Assembly: GCA_903904005.1 (NCBI GenBank)
Contig: CAIVAR010000045.1
Span: forward strand, 1-35,461
Direction of reading: 5' to 3'
Length of the DNA: 35,461 bases
DNA from: an uncultured Anaeromyxobacter sp.
Lineage (GTDB): Bacteria; Myxococcota; Myxococcia; Myxococcales; Anaeromyxobacteraceae
Shown here: piece after piece, positions 15,813 to 24,300 of the stretch
How positions within the stretch are numbered: the first letter of the stretch is position 1
Layout of the letters: each line of letters starts with the position of its first letter
Notes under the pieces: model-generated
The model's database searches: none
What the model was told of the DNA's origin: nothing
The model's input: the letters and a program-made list of their open reading frames with translations, nothing else
Translations under genes and position numbers: made by a program

Positions 15813-16427
15813 ATGACACTCGCCGTGAAGCGGCTGATCCGGGACATGGTCGCCCGGCTGCCCGAGCTCGGCCACGTGAAGCCGGCCCGCATCCTGGTGG
15901 TGGCCGGGGAGGCGCGCCGGGCGTCGCGGGCCACCATCCGGCCGGCCCACTTCGGCGAGACCCGCGCCCGCGGTGGACGGGGCGGCCTCCGCAAGCCGCT
16001 CATCCGGATCGGCGGGAGGAAGATCCTCTACGTGATCACGCTCCGACCCCTCTGGTTCCGGGCCTCCACCCCCGAGCAGCGGATCACGACCGTCCTCCAC
16101 GAGCTCTGGCACACCAGCGAGCGCTTCGACGGGACCCTCCACCGGGGCCGGGTCCACAGCCGCCTGCCCCGGGCCCGCTACGAGCGGCGCATCCGGGTGC
16201 TGCGCGACCGCTACCTGGCCCTCGCCCCCCCGGGGATCCTCGCGCCATTCACGTACAGTGGAGTGGCCCTGGCGCGCATGTGGCTGGAGCGACCGTCCGG
16301 CTTCTACCGGGTGGGCGAGTACGGTGGCCGGCGCACCTACACGGAGAAGCAGCTCTTCCTGGGGCTCGTGCGCATGAAGACGCCCGTGCCGGGGCGGTCG
16401 CTTGCCCGGCGGCGCTCCGGGCGATAG
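15813..16427 (+). CDS. Putative HExxH zinc metallopeptidase-like protein
   Basis: 204 residues. The central TTVLHELWHTSERFDG contains H96-E97-L-W-H100, the zinc-binding and catalytic motif of gluzincin/minimal metallopeptidases; the following FDGTLHRGRVH could supply the third ligand. The surrounding layout (RPAHFGETRARGG, GGRKILYVITL, then the HExxH helix) resembles small bacterial and phage-type putative metallopeptidases, but I cannot name a characterised member. There is no signal peptide, so it is cytoplasmic. The C-terminus is Arg-rich. The start is uncertain: ATG 15813 or in-frame GTG 15795; the nearest GGGGAG (15776-15781) is 13 nt before the GTG. It is followed by the phosphofructokinase gene after 34 bases. 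Confidence 0.65.
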   Translation: MTLAVKRLIRDMVARLPELGHVKPARILVVAGEARRASRATIRPAHFGETRARGGRGGLRKPLIRIGGRKILYVITLRPLWFRASTPEQRITTVLHELWHTSERFDGTLHRGRVHSRLPRARYERRIRVLRDRYLALAPPGILAPFTYSGVALARMWLERPSGFYRVGEYGGRRTYTEKQLFLGLVRMKTPVPGRSLARRRSGR

Positions 16428-16461
16428 AGGTCGGGGAGCACCACAGACGGAGGTCGTCCAC

Positions 16462-17487
16462 GTGAAGGTCGCCATCCTCACCGGGGGAGGAGATTGCCCC
16501 GGGCTGAACGCCGTCATCCGCGCCGTGGTCCGCCGCGGCGAGCAGCACGGTTTCGAGTTCACCGGAGTGCGCGACGGCTGGAAGGGTCTCCTCGAGGACG
16601 ACCACTTCCGCGTCACCCGCCAGAACACCTCCGGCATCCTGCAGCTCGGCGGGACGATCCTCGGCACCTCCCGCACCAACCCCTTCAAGCGCCCGGACGG
16701 GCCGAAGATCGTCCTCGACGCGCTGGCCCGCCACCACATCGGTGCGGTGGTGGCCGTCGGCGGCGAGGACACGCTGGGCGTGGCGTCCCGCTTCCACGAG
16801 CTGGGGATGAACGTGGTGGGGGTCCCGAAGACCATCGACAACGACCTCTCCGGGACCGACTACACCTTCGGCTTCGACACCGCGGTCACCATCGCCACCG
16901 AGGCCATCGACCGGCTCCACTCCACCGCCGAGGCCCACAGCCGGGTCATCGTCTGCGAGGTGATGGGGCGGCACGCCGGCCACATCGCGCTCCACTCCGG
17001 GATCGCGGGGGGCGCCGACGTGATCCTCGTCCCCGAGCGCCCCATCGACCTGCAGGACGTGGTGCGCCACATCCGGGCCCGCCAGCGGCGCGGCCGCCAC
17101 TTCTCCATCGTGGTGGTGGCGGAGGGGGCCAAGATGGAGCGGAGCAAGGAGGCCACCGTCTCCGACACGCTCGACGAGTTCGGCCACGTCCGCCTGGGCG
17201 GCATCGGGGCCTACCTGGCCAAGGAGATCGAGCGGGAGACCGGCTTCGAGGCCCGGGTCACCGTGCTCGGCCACATCCAGCGGGGAGGAACCCCCACCGC
17301 CCGGGACCGGGTGCTCGCCACCCGCTACGGCGTCTTCGCCTGCGACCTGGTGAAGGAGGGGCGCTTCGGCCTCATGGCGGCGCTGCGCGGCGACGACATC
17401 GTGGCCGTTCCCCTCGCCGACGCCACCAACCACCTGCACCTCATCGACCCGGCCCTCTTCGACATCGCCTCGGTCTTCTTCGGCTAG
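16462..17487 (+). CDS. pfp: 6-phosphofructokinase, residues of the PPi-dependent type
   Basis: A 341-residue group of PFK-A fold (GGGDCPGLNAVIRAVV at the N-terminus) that phosphorylates fructose 6-phosphate to the 1,6-bisphosphate. The catalytic TIDND is present (D126). At the phosphoryl-donor site the sequence is GGEDT with D103, and KTIDND with K123. In the E. coli ATP enzyme the matching residues are Gly104 and Gly124, whereas Asp plus Lys marks pyrophosphate-dependent enzymes such as that of Amycolatopsis methanolica. So reversible PPi use is likely, though inferred. GTG 16462 is the start: GGAGG at 16449-16453 lies 8 nt upstream and the protein begins right at the first beta strand (VKVAILTGGG). 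It stands in line with the HExxH and RluA genes. Confidence 0.9.
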   Translation: MKVAILTGGGDCPGLNAVIRAVVRRGEQHGFEFTGVRDGWKGLLEDDHFRVTRQNTSGILQLGGTILGTSRTNPFKRPDGPKIVLDALARHHIGAVVAVGGEDTLGVASRFHELGMNVVGVPKTIDNDLSGTDYTFGFDTAVTIATEAIDRLHSTAEAHSRVIVCEVMGRHAGHIALHSGIAGGADVILVPERPIDLQDVVRHIRARQRRGRHFSIVVVAEGAKMERSKEATVSDTLDEFGHVRLGGIGAYLAKEIERETGFEARVTVLGHIQRGGTPTARDRVLATRYGVFACDLVKEGRFGLMAALRGDDIVAVPLADATNHLHLIDPALFDIASVFFG

Positions 17488-17492
17488 GCGCG

Positions 17493-18428
17493 TTGGCCAC
17501 GCGACGCGAGGTGCGCCTCCCCGAGGGCGCCGAAGGACGGCTCGACAGGGCCGTCGCCGACGCGCTCGGCGTGGGCCGGGCGGCCGTGAAGCGGGCCTTC
17601 CAGCTCGGCACGGTGCGGGTGGGCGGGCGCCGGGTCCGGGCCAGCGACCCGGCCGCGCCCGGGCTCGCCGTGGTCCTCGAGGTCGAGGAACCGGCCGGGG
17701 CCCCCGAGCCGGACGCCGGCGATCCCCTCCGCGTCCTGGCGGGCACGGACCGCTGGATCGTGGCCGACAAGCCGGCGGGGATGGCCACCCACCCGCTGCG
17801 GGCGGGCGAGCGCGGCACGCTCGCCAACGCGGTGGCCGCCGAGTACCCCGGGTGCGCTGCCGCCTCGATCGACCCGCGCGAGGGCGGTGCCGTCCACCGG
17901 CTCGACGCCGACACCAGCGGGTGCGTCCTCTTCGCGCGGGACCGCGAGGCCTGGACGGCGCTCCGGCGGCAGCTCACCGACCGCACCGTCGAGAAGGTCT
18001 ACCTGGCGCTGGTGGCCGGGCGGGTCTCCTCCGGCGGGGTCTGCTCCGTGCCCCTCGCGCAGCGGGGGGGGCGCTCGGTTCCGGTGCCCGACGACGGCAG
18101 CGGCCACCGGCTTCCGGCCCGCGCCGGCGCGCCCCGGCCCGCCGAGACTCGCTACACGGTGGCCCGGACCTTCCCGCGCCACACCCTGCTCGAGGTGCGC
18201 ATCCCCACCGGCGCCATGCACCAGATCCGGGCCCACCTGGCCTTCCTCGGCCACCCGGTGGCGGGCGACGTCGACTACGGGGGAGCGGCCTCGGCCCTTC
18301 CCGGGCTCACCCGCCACTTCCTGCACGCCTGGAAGCTCTCGTTCGAGCGTCCGGAGGGTGGGCGCGTCGAGGTGGTGAGCCCGCTGCCGCCCGAGCTGGC
18401 CGGGGCGCTCGCCGCGCTCGCAGGCTGA
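17493..18428 (+). CDS. RluA-family 23S rRNA/tRNA pseudouridine synthase
   Basis: 311 residues. An N-terminal S4 RNA-binding domain (GRLDRAVADALGVGRAAVKRAFQLGTVRVGG cut short here) is followed by the pseudouridine synthase core. The signature HRLDADTSG contains the catalytic Asp138; the core continues with KVYLALVAG and the MHQIRAHLAFLGHPVAGDVDYG block. It converts chosen uridines in rRNA or tRNA to pseudouridine; which of the RluA/C/D targets applies cannot be told. The start is probably TTG 17493, 5 bases after the PFK stop, or GTG 17511; neither has a strong ribosome binding site, so coupling to PFK is likely. It converges on the exbD gene with 14 bases between and no visible terminator. 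Confidence 0.88.
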   Translation: MATRREVRLPEGAEGRLDRAVADALGVGRAAVKRAFQLGTVRVGGRRVRASDPAAPGLAVVLEVEEPAGAPEPDAGDPLRVLAGTDRWIVADKPAGMATHPLRAGERGTLANAVAAEYPGCAAASIDPREGGAVHRLDADTSGCVLFARDREAWTALRRQLTDRTVEKVYLALVAGRVSSGGVCSVPLAQRGGRSVPVPDDGSGHRLPARAGAPRPAETRYTVARTFPRHTLLEVRIPTGAMHQIRAHLAFLGHPVAGDVDYGGAASALPGLTRHFLHAWKLSFERPEGGRVEVVSPLPPELAGALAALAG

Positions 18429-18442
18429 CCGACGACCGCGGA

Positions 18443-18901
18443 CTACTGCGGTGCAGCCGGCGCGTCGCCGGCTTCCACGATCATCGGCGGGTCGGTCATC
18501 ATGCCGATGGTGTTCACGCCGGCCTTGTGGGCCTCGTCGAGCACCTTGACCGCGAACTCGTAGCGCGTGCCGTCCTGGGCGTTGAAGAAGAGCACCTTGG
18601 AGAGGTGCCCCTCGTAGACGGGCTTGAGCTTCACCGCCGCCTCCTCGACCGTCATCTCCGTCCTGTTGAGGAGGACCCGGCCGTTCTTGAGCGCCGTGAG
18701 GATGATCTGGTCGGGCGGGACGGCGTCGGGGGGCACGATCTGGGTGTCGGGCGGCTCGAACTCCGGCACGCGCATGTACATCTGCTTCTCGGCGAGCGGG
18801 GTGAGCACCATGAAGATGATGAGCATCACCAGCACCACGTCGATGAGCGGCGTGACGTTGATGTCGGTCATCGGGGACTTCGACCCAAGCGCCATCGACA
18901 T
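18443..18901 (-). CDS. exbD: ExbD/TolR-family protein 2
   Basis: 152 residues. A short cytoplasmic start (DINVTPLID) leads into one membrane helix with the proton-channel Asp21 (PLIDVVLVMLIIFMVLTP), then a periplasmic domain ending in a Pro/Ala-rich tail. With ExbB it forms the proton-driven motor that energises TonB. It is the last gene of the leftward tonB-exbB-exbD-exbD operon, only 2 bases after the other exbD. The periplasmic part differs clearly from its neighbour, with an insertion rich in Pro/Asp after the helix (FEPPDTQIVPPDAVPPDQI), so the two are diverged paralogues and may form a mixed dimer. Confidence 0.92.
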   Translation of the reverse strand: MSMALGSKSPMTDINVTPLIDVVLVMLIIFMVLTPLAEKQMYMRVPEFEPPDTQIVPPDAVPPDQIILTALKNGRVLLNRTEMTVEEAAVKLKPVYEGHLSKVLFFNAQDGTRYEFAVKVLDEAHKAGVNTIGMMTDPPMIVEAGDAPAAPQ

Positions 18902-18903
18902 GG

Positions 18904-19338
18904 CTACTTGCCCCCCTTCACGTCGGTCTCGTCCTTGAGCTGGCTGGCCGCCAGCGAGACGCCCATCACCTTGGTCTTCGTCACCTCGAGGATGGCCTCG
19001 CGGATGACCTTGTAGTCGGCGTCACGGTCGCCCTTGAACATGATGGGGGCGCCCGGCTGCTTCTGCATGGCGGCCTCGAGCGCGGGGGCGAGGTCGGCCT
19101 TCTTGACCTCCTCCTTCTCGATGTACGTCTTCCCGTCGCGCGTCACCGAGAGGATGATCGGGTCGCCGCCGCTCTTCAGCTCGCTCACCAGCTTGGCGTC
19201 GGGCAGGGTCACCGCCTTGCCGCGCTGGAGCATGGGCGTGATCACCATGAAGATGATGAGGAGCACCAGCACCACGTCGACGAGCGGCGTGACGTTGATG
19301 TCGCTCTTGACGCCCTTGCTGCCTACGTCCATCGACAT
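18904..19338 (-). CDS. exbD: ExbD/TolR-family protein 1
   Basis: 144 residues. DINVTPLVD leads into the single membrane helix with channel residue Asp21 (PLVDVVLVLLIIFMVITP). The periplasmic domain follows (LPDAKLVSELKSGGDPIILSVTRDGKTYIEKEEV cut short here), with the usual strand-helix pattern. It starts 30 bases after the exbB stop and overlaps nothing. Pairs of ExbD proteins behind one ExbB are seen in several Gram-negative groups; in the known motor an ExbB pentamer encloses two ExbD chains, so both gene products could share one complex. It lacks the Pro-rich insertion of the second copy. Confidence 0.93.
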   Translation of the reverse strand: MSMDVGSKGVKSDINVTPLVDVVLVLLIIFMVITPMLQRGKAVTLPDAKLVSELKSGGDPIILSVTRDGKTYIEKEEVKKADLAPALEAAMQKQPGAPIMFKGDRDADYKVIREAILEVTKTKVMGVSLAASQLKDETDVKGGK

Positions 19339-19368
19339 GGCGGGGTTCCCCGGGCCGGCCGGACGGGC

Positions 19369-20121
19369 CTAGCGCCCTTCCTTGATCATGAAGTCGACGA
19401 GCTCCGTGGTGGAGTCGTTGACGTCGACCTGGATCTCCTCGACCCGGTTCGTGAAGTAGTTGAAGAACATGACCGCCGGGATGGCCACGAGGAGGCCGAA
19501 GGCGGTGGTCACGAGGGCCTCGGCGATGCCGGCCGAGACCGAACCCAGGCCGCCGGAGCCGGTGGCGGCCATGGCCTGGAAGGCCGTGATGATGCCGGCC
19601 ACGGTGCCGAGCAGCCCGACGAACGGGGCGGTCGAGCCGATGGTGGCGAGCGAGCCGAGGCCGCGGCGCAGGTCGGTGACGGTGCGCAGCGTGCTGCGGT
19701 CGATGGCGCGGTTGACCGCCTCCACCACGTCGAACTCGCCGATCTCGAGGGTCCCGCCGTGGGTCTTCCTGGACTCGAGGCCGAGCCGGTACTCCTCGAT
19801 GGCCAGGCCGAGCACCTTGGGAAGGTAGCCCTTCTGGTACTCCTTGGCGTGGGACAGCTCGACGGCCTCCTTGAACTTCTTGGCCGGGAGCAGCGTGGCG
19901 ATCTCGGCCACGTACTTCCGCGAGGCGGTGCCGGCGCGGGAGTAGGTGAGGATGCGCTCCACCGCCACCGCCAGCGACCACACGCTCATGACCGCGAGCA
20001 CGATGGCGATGAACTTCGCGAACGGGCCCATGGAGCGCCACATGTTCAGGAGGTCGAAGGACATCACGGGCTCGGCGGCGAGCACCATCTGGTTGACGAC
20101 GTCGATCACGGGAAGGGACAT
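19369..20121 (-). CDS. exbB: ExbB (MotA/TolQ/ExbB proton channel family)
   Basis: 250 residues with three membrane spans: about 30-55 (FAKFIAIVLAVMSVWSLAVAVE), 160-185 (LATIGSTAPFVGLLGTVAGIITAF) and 200-225 (GIAEALVTTAFGLLVAIPAVMFFNYF, cut short here). The conserved TAPFVGLLGTV block and the polar Thr residues of the third helix, which line the proton path, are present. It forms the channel that drives TonB with the ExbD pair. AGGAGA lies 8 nt before the ATG. It follows tonB after 39 bases in the same leftward operon. Confidence 0.93.
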   Translation of the reverse strand: MSLPVIDVVNQMVLAAEPVMSFDLLNMWRSMGPFAKFIAIVLAVMSVWSLAVAVERILTYSRAGTASRKYVAEIATLLPAKKFKEAVELSHAKEYQKGYLPKVLGLAIEEYRLGLESRKTHGGTLEIGEFDVVEAVNRAIDRSTLRTVTDLRRGLGSLATIGSTAPFVGLLGTVAGIITAFQAMAATGSGGLGSVSAGIAEALVTTAFGLLVAIPAVMFFNYFTNRVEEIQVDVNDSTTELVDFMIKEGR

Positions 20122-20160
20122 CGGGCAGTTCTCCTCGGGTGTGGCGGAAGCGGTGGCGCC

Positions 20161-20886
20161 CTACTGCAGGCGGACGGGCATGATCACGTAGATGGGGGTG
20201 GGCTTCCCCTGCGCGTCGGCGCCGGGAACCCAGGTGCAGTTCGACAGGGCGTTGCGGATGGCGTCGGCGATTCGCTGATCGGGAACCTGCCCCATCACCG
20301 AGAAGGCCCCCACCGAGCCGTTCGTGTAGACGGCGAACTTGACGGTCACCGAGGTGACGAAGCCGGAGAGCGCCGGCGGGATGCGGAAGTTCTCCCGGAA
20401 GCAGTTCTTGTCGGCCATGGACGGGGCCTTGAAGCCGGCGCCCATGTACTGGGGGGCGTCCTCGTAGCCGCCGGGCCTGGAGACCTGCCCTCCGACCACG
20501 CCTCCCACCACGCCTCCCTCGACGCCGTCGTCCGAACCCTCGTCGTCGTCGACCTCGTTCGGGTCCGGCGGCTTGATCTGATCCTCGACCGACTTCGGCT
20601 GGATCATCGCCATGGCCGGGGCCTTCTTCATCTCCACCTTGGGCCGGTCGCTGGGCGGCTTCTTCTTGGCCGGGGCCGGGGGAGGCGGGGGGGGCGGCTT
20701 GGGGGCCGCGGCCCGGACGAACTTCACGTCCACCGCCGGCTCGGTCTTGACGGCCGCCCGGATCCGCTCGCCCGCCACGATCAGGAAGGCGACGAAGAGG
20801 ATCTGGACCAACGTGGAGCCGGCCAGGAACGCGCTTCGTCGGGCGACGCGCTTGCCGCCTTCTGTCTTGGTGACTTCGTCGAACAC
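20161..20886 (-). CDS. tonB: TonB energy-transducing protein
   Basis: 241 residues. An N-terminal membrane anchor (AFLAGSTLVQILFVAFLIVAG) is followed by a Pro/Lys-rich periplasmic spacer (PKPPPPPPPAPAKKKPP), an acidic and Gly/Val-rich stretch (VEGGVVGGVVGGQV), and a C-terminal TonB domain (about 155-241, with VTVKFAVYTNGSVGAFSVMG). It would carry energy from the ExbB/ExbD motor to outer-membrane receptors. The membrane helix lacks the exact S-H pattern of E. coli TonB. GTG 20886 is the start, with AGAGG 7 nt upstream. It is the first gene of its operon, with its own strong promoter, and faces away from the Oar-like receptor gene, its likely partner. Confidence 0.88.
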   Translation of the reverse strand: MFDEVTKTEGGKRVARRSAFLAGSTLVQILFVAFLIVAGERIRAAVKTEPAVDVKFVRAAAPKPPPPPPPAPAKKKPPSDRPKVEMKKAPAMAMIQPKSVEDQIKPPDPNEVDDDEGSDDGVEGGVVGGVVGGQVSRPGGYEDAPQYMGAGFKAPSMADKNCFRENFRIPPALSGFVTSVTVKFAVYTNGSVGAFSVMGQVPDQRIADAIRNALSNCTWVPGADAQGKPTPIYVIMPVRLQ

Positions 20887-20947
20887 GCCGGGGCCTCTTT
20901 GATGACGTGAGAATCAGCCCGGAAAGGGAAGGCTCAAGGACCGGCGG

Positions 20948-20976
20948 CTTTTAGCGGCCCAAGGATTTCTTGTCAA
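20948..20976 (-). promoter_or_regulatory. Promoter of tonB-exbB-exbD-exbD operon
   Basis: On the minus strand TTGACA (20976-20971), a 17-nt spacer and TAAAAG (20953-20948) make a near-consensus housekeeping promoter. Transcription would start near 20941, leaving about 55 nt of leader before the GTG at 20886. Confidence 0.7.
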
Positions 20977-21186
20977 CCGATACCCCGCCCCGTTCTCTCG
21001 GCTCCGATCGAGAGGGGATCAGAGGATGGCGGCGCGTCGCCGGCTCCCCCCATCGACGGATGGCGCACGGCGTCGTGAGCCGGATCGGCAGCGAGGCGGC
21101 CCGTTCGAAGCGCCGGAACCGGGAGGGGCGCACCGCCCGGGCCGCAAGCGGCCGGAAGCGACATGGAAGAAACAAGCGCAAGGTCG
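20977..21186. other. Core of tonB/receptor divergent intergenic region
   Basis: 210 bases between the two -35 boxes with no convincing gene. Two inverted repeats stand out: CTCTCG/CGAGAG (20995-21014, 8-nt loop) and CCGGCTC/GAGCCGG (21040-21083, 30 nt apart). A TTG-started frame across 20970-21212 gives a basic 80-residue peptide of no known type and is taken as chance. The region is long enough for regulator binding that acts on both promoters. Confidence 0.4.
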
Positions 21187-21215
21187 TTGACATTCCCCAA
21201 CCCTGTGCGTAGAAA
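21187..21215 (+). promoter_or_regulatory. Promoter of the Oar-like receptor gene
   Basis: TTGACA (21187-21192), a 17-nt spacer and TAGAAA (21210-21215) form a near-consensus housekeeping promoter. Transcription would start near 21222, giving a leader of about 115 nt before the ATG at 21338. Confidence 0.75.
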
Positions 21216-21222
21216 TCGCACA
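21204..21222. promoter_or_regulatory. Inverted repeat over the receptor -10 box (candidate operator)
   Basis: TGTGCG and CGCACA, 6-nt arms 7 nt apart, exactly enclose the -10 box TAGAAA. A protein bound here would block RNA polymerase. No regulator gene is nearby. Confidence 0.5.
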
Positions 21223-21235
21223 CTTCGGCCATCCC

Positions 21236-21250
21236 GCAACACCGTGTTGC
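21236..21250. promoter_or_regulatory. 15-nt palindrome in receptor leader
   Basis: GCAACAC and GTGTTGC flank a single C, about 14-28 nt past the predicted transcription start. It could be a second operator or a short stem near the mRNA 5' end. Confidence 0.4.
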
Positions 21251-21337
21251 AGGATCGTTTCAGGGCGGCCTCAAAGGGTTTCAAGCTGGCTCCACCGTCT
21301 GGCTTCAGCTTCTCGCATCTCTCCTAGGGAGGAAGTC

Positions 21338-24300
21338 ATGAGGAAGAAGTTGCTGCGCCTCTTGTGGGTGGCCCCCGTCGCGATGCTTCTCTTCGCCGGA
21401 TCGGCCGCTGCACAGTCCACCGGTACCATCGTCGGCGTGGTGAACGACGCAGCCACGGGCAAGCCCGTCGCCGGCGCGCTCGTCATCGCCACCAGTAAGG
21501 CCCTCCAGGGCGAGCAGACCGCGGTGACGGATTCGCGCGGTCAGTACACCATCTCGGCGTTGCCTCCCGGCGCCTACAAGCTGTCGGCCCAGCTCCAGGG
21601 CTACAAGCCCGCCGAGCGCGGCGACATCAACCTCCGCGTGGACTTCACCCTGCGTGCCAACCTCGCGATGGTTCCCGAGTCGGTGCAGATGGACGAGCAG
21701 GTCGTGAAGACCGGCACGGCACCCGCGGTGAACATCGGATCGGCCGAGGCCGGAACGATCGTCTCCAAGGAGTACCTGGCCAGCGTGCCCCTGGCGAGCC
21801 GCTCCTACGAGCAGGCCGCCGTCATCGCCCCCACCGCCCAGCGAGACGCCTACGGCGTCAGCTTCGCCGGCGCGACCTCGCCCGAGAACAACTACATCAT
21901 CGACGGCCTCCGCGTCTCCGACCCGGGCTTCGGCACCCTCGGAACGAACCTGCTCACCAACTTCGTCGATCAGCTCGACGTCAAGGTCGGCTCGTTCATG
22001 CCCGAGTACGGCTACTCCTCGGCCGGCATCATCAACACCGTCACCAAGTCGGGCGGCAACGAGTTCCACGGCTCGATCTGGGGCAACCTGACCCCCGGCT
22101 TCTTCTCGCCGTCGACCCCGGCCGTCTCCACGAACGGGCAGGCGATCGTCGCCCAGTCCACGCCGTACAAGGGCTCCTACGCGGCCGACTTCGGCCTCGA
22201 GCTCGGCGGCCCCATCATCAAGGACAAGCTCTGGTTCTACGCCGGCTTCGCGCCGCAGATGAACTACAACGTCCGGAGCAAGTACCTCCAGACCCGCGTG
22301 CCTTGCCCCGCCGGCTCCACGACCTGCGTCGACGCCTCCGGGCGCCCGGCGAACAACCCGGCCCACGGCCCGCTCATCTGGGCCGGCGACCAGTACGGCC
22401 AGTTCGTCATGAGCCCGCTCGGCAGCCAGACCGAGACCCTCGCCACGGGCTTCAACCGGTACTTCGCGATCGCCAAGCTCACCTGGCTCATCAACGAGAA
22501 CCACAACGTCTTCGCCTCGTTCAACACCCAGCCGGGAAACACCTACGGCGTGTTCGGGAACAACGGCTACAACAGCTCGTCGGCCGCGAACGTGGATGAC
22601 AACAGCACCAACGTCACCCTGAACTACACCGGCAAGTTCCTCGACAAGCACCTCCTCGTCGAGGCCCGCGGCGGCTGGTACGGCTCCTTCGCCAAGGAGA
22701 ACGCGGTCACCGACAACGGGGTCAACAACCTCCTGACCCCCGCGGTCCAGTGGCGCAGCACCCAGGCCGTCACGAACTTCATCGACCTTCCGGCCGGCAC
22801 GACCTGCGCCACCGGCGCCTGCGTCGTCAGCAACTACATCACCGGCGGTGGCGGCTACGTCGAGAATCCCAAGAACAACCGCTTCGCCGGAAACGTCTCG
22901 GCGACGGGGCTCTTCGACCTGGCCGGCCAGCACCAGCTGAAGGCGGGCATCCAGCTCGACTACTCCACCTACGACAAGACCGCCTACTACTCCGGTGGCG
23001 CGTACACCCGCACCATCGGCAGCACCACCGGCACCAGCACGGGCGGGACCACCGGCAGCAACTCGGTCCAGCTCTACCGCGGCTACGGCGTGATCACCGA
23101 TGGCGGGACCAACTGGTGCACCGCGATCGACGCCAACGGCAACTGCGTGAACAAGGGCTACCAGACGGCGAACGAGCCTGGCCAGTCGGTCCAGAACACC
23201 AACACCTGGGCGAACGGCTACTACCTCCAGGACAGCTGGACGATCGCCAACGTCCTCACGCTGAACTTCGGCGTCCGGCTCGACACCCAGAACGTGAAGA
23301 ACAACACCCCCGGCAACTCGTCCTTCGCGAACTCCATCAACCTCAACAACGAGTGGGCTCCCCGCGTCCAGGCCATCTGGGACTTCACCGGCACCGGCCG
23401 CGGCAAGATCCAGGCGAACTGGGGCATGTACTACGAGGCCATCCCGCTCGACATCGCCGCCCGCGCCTTCGGCTTCGAGGGACAGGTCCAGGGCTACTAC
23501 CAGCTCGGAACCTGCGTGAACAAGGACCCCAAGGTCAACCCGAACTGGAACCCGCTCACGAGCTGCCCCAACGTCTTCGGCAACGCCGTCGGCGAGGGCC
23601 CGGGCAACAACAACACCGGCAACGTGATCGCCCTCTCCGGCCCCGGCTTCACGCCCAACTCCACCGGATTCTCGGCGGTGGCCCCTGACCTCAAGGGCGC
23701 CTACACGCAGCAGTTCGGCGGCGGCGTGCAGTACGAGATCCTCCAGGACCTCACCGTCGGCGTCGACTACCTCGGCCGCCGGATCGGCAACGTCATCGAG
23801 GACCTTTCCTCCGACGACGGCGCCACCTACTTCATCGCCAACCCGAGCGTGTCGAAGCCCTGGACGGTCAGCGGCGGCCCGCTCGACGGTCAGACCTACA
23901 ACCCGCAGAGCGCCGCGGGCTGGAGCCTCGGGACCGGCACCGTTTACACGGTGGCCTGGCCCAAGCCGGAGCGGTCCTACGACTCGGTCTCGTTCACGGT
24001 GAACAAGCTCTTCTCCAAGAAGTGGCTCGCCCAGGGCAGCTACACCTGGTCGTCGCTGCGCGGCAACTACCCGGGCCTCTTCCGCCCGGAGAACGGCCAG
24101 CTCGACCCGAACCTCACGTCCGAGTACGACCTGGTGTCGCTGCTCGGCAACAAGACCGGTCCGCTGGTCGGAAACCGGACCAACCAGATCAAGCTGGCCG
24201 GCTCCTACAACGCCACGCTCTCCCCGGACGTCACGCTGGTTCCCAGCGTGAACTTCTCGGCCCTGTCGGGCCTGCCGGTGAGCGCCACGGCGGTGCACCC

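Noticed and set aside
20970-21212. 80-residue basic frame in the tonB/receptor intergenic region
   Set aside because: TTG start without ribosome binding site; it runs through both promoter regions and has no family features.
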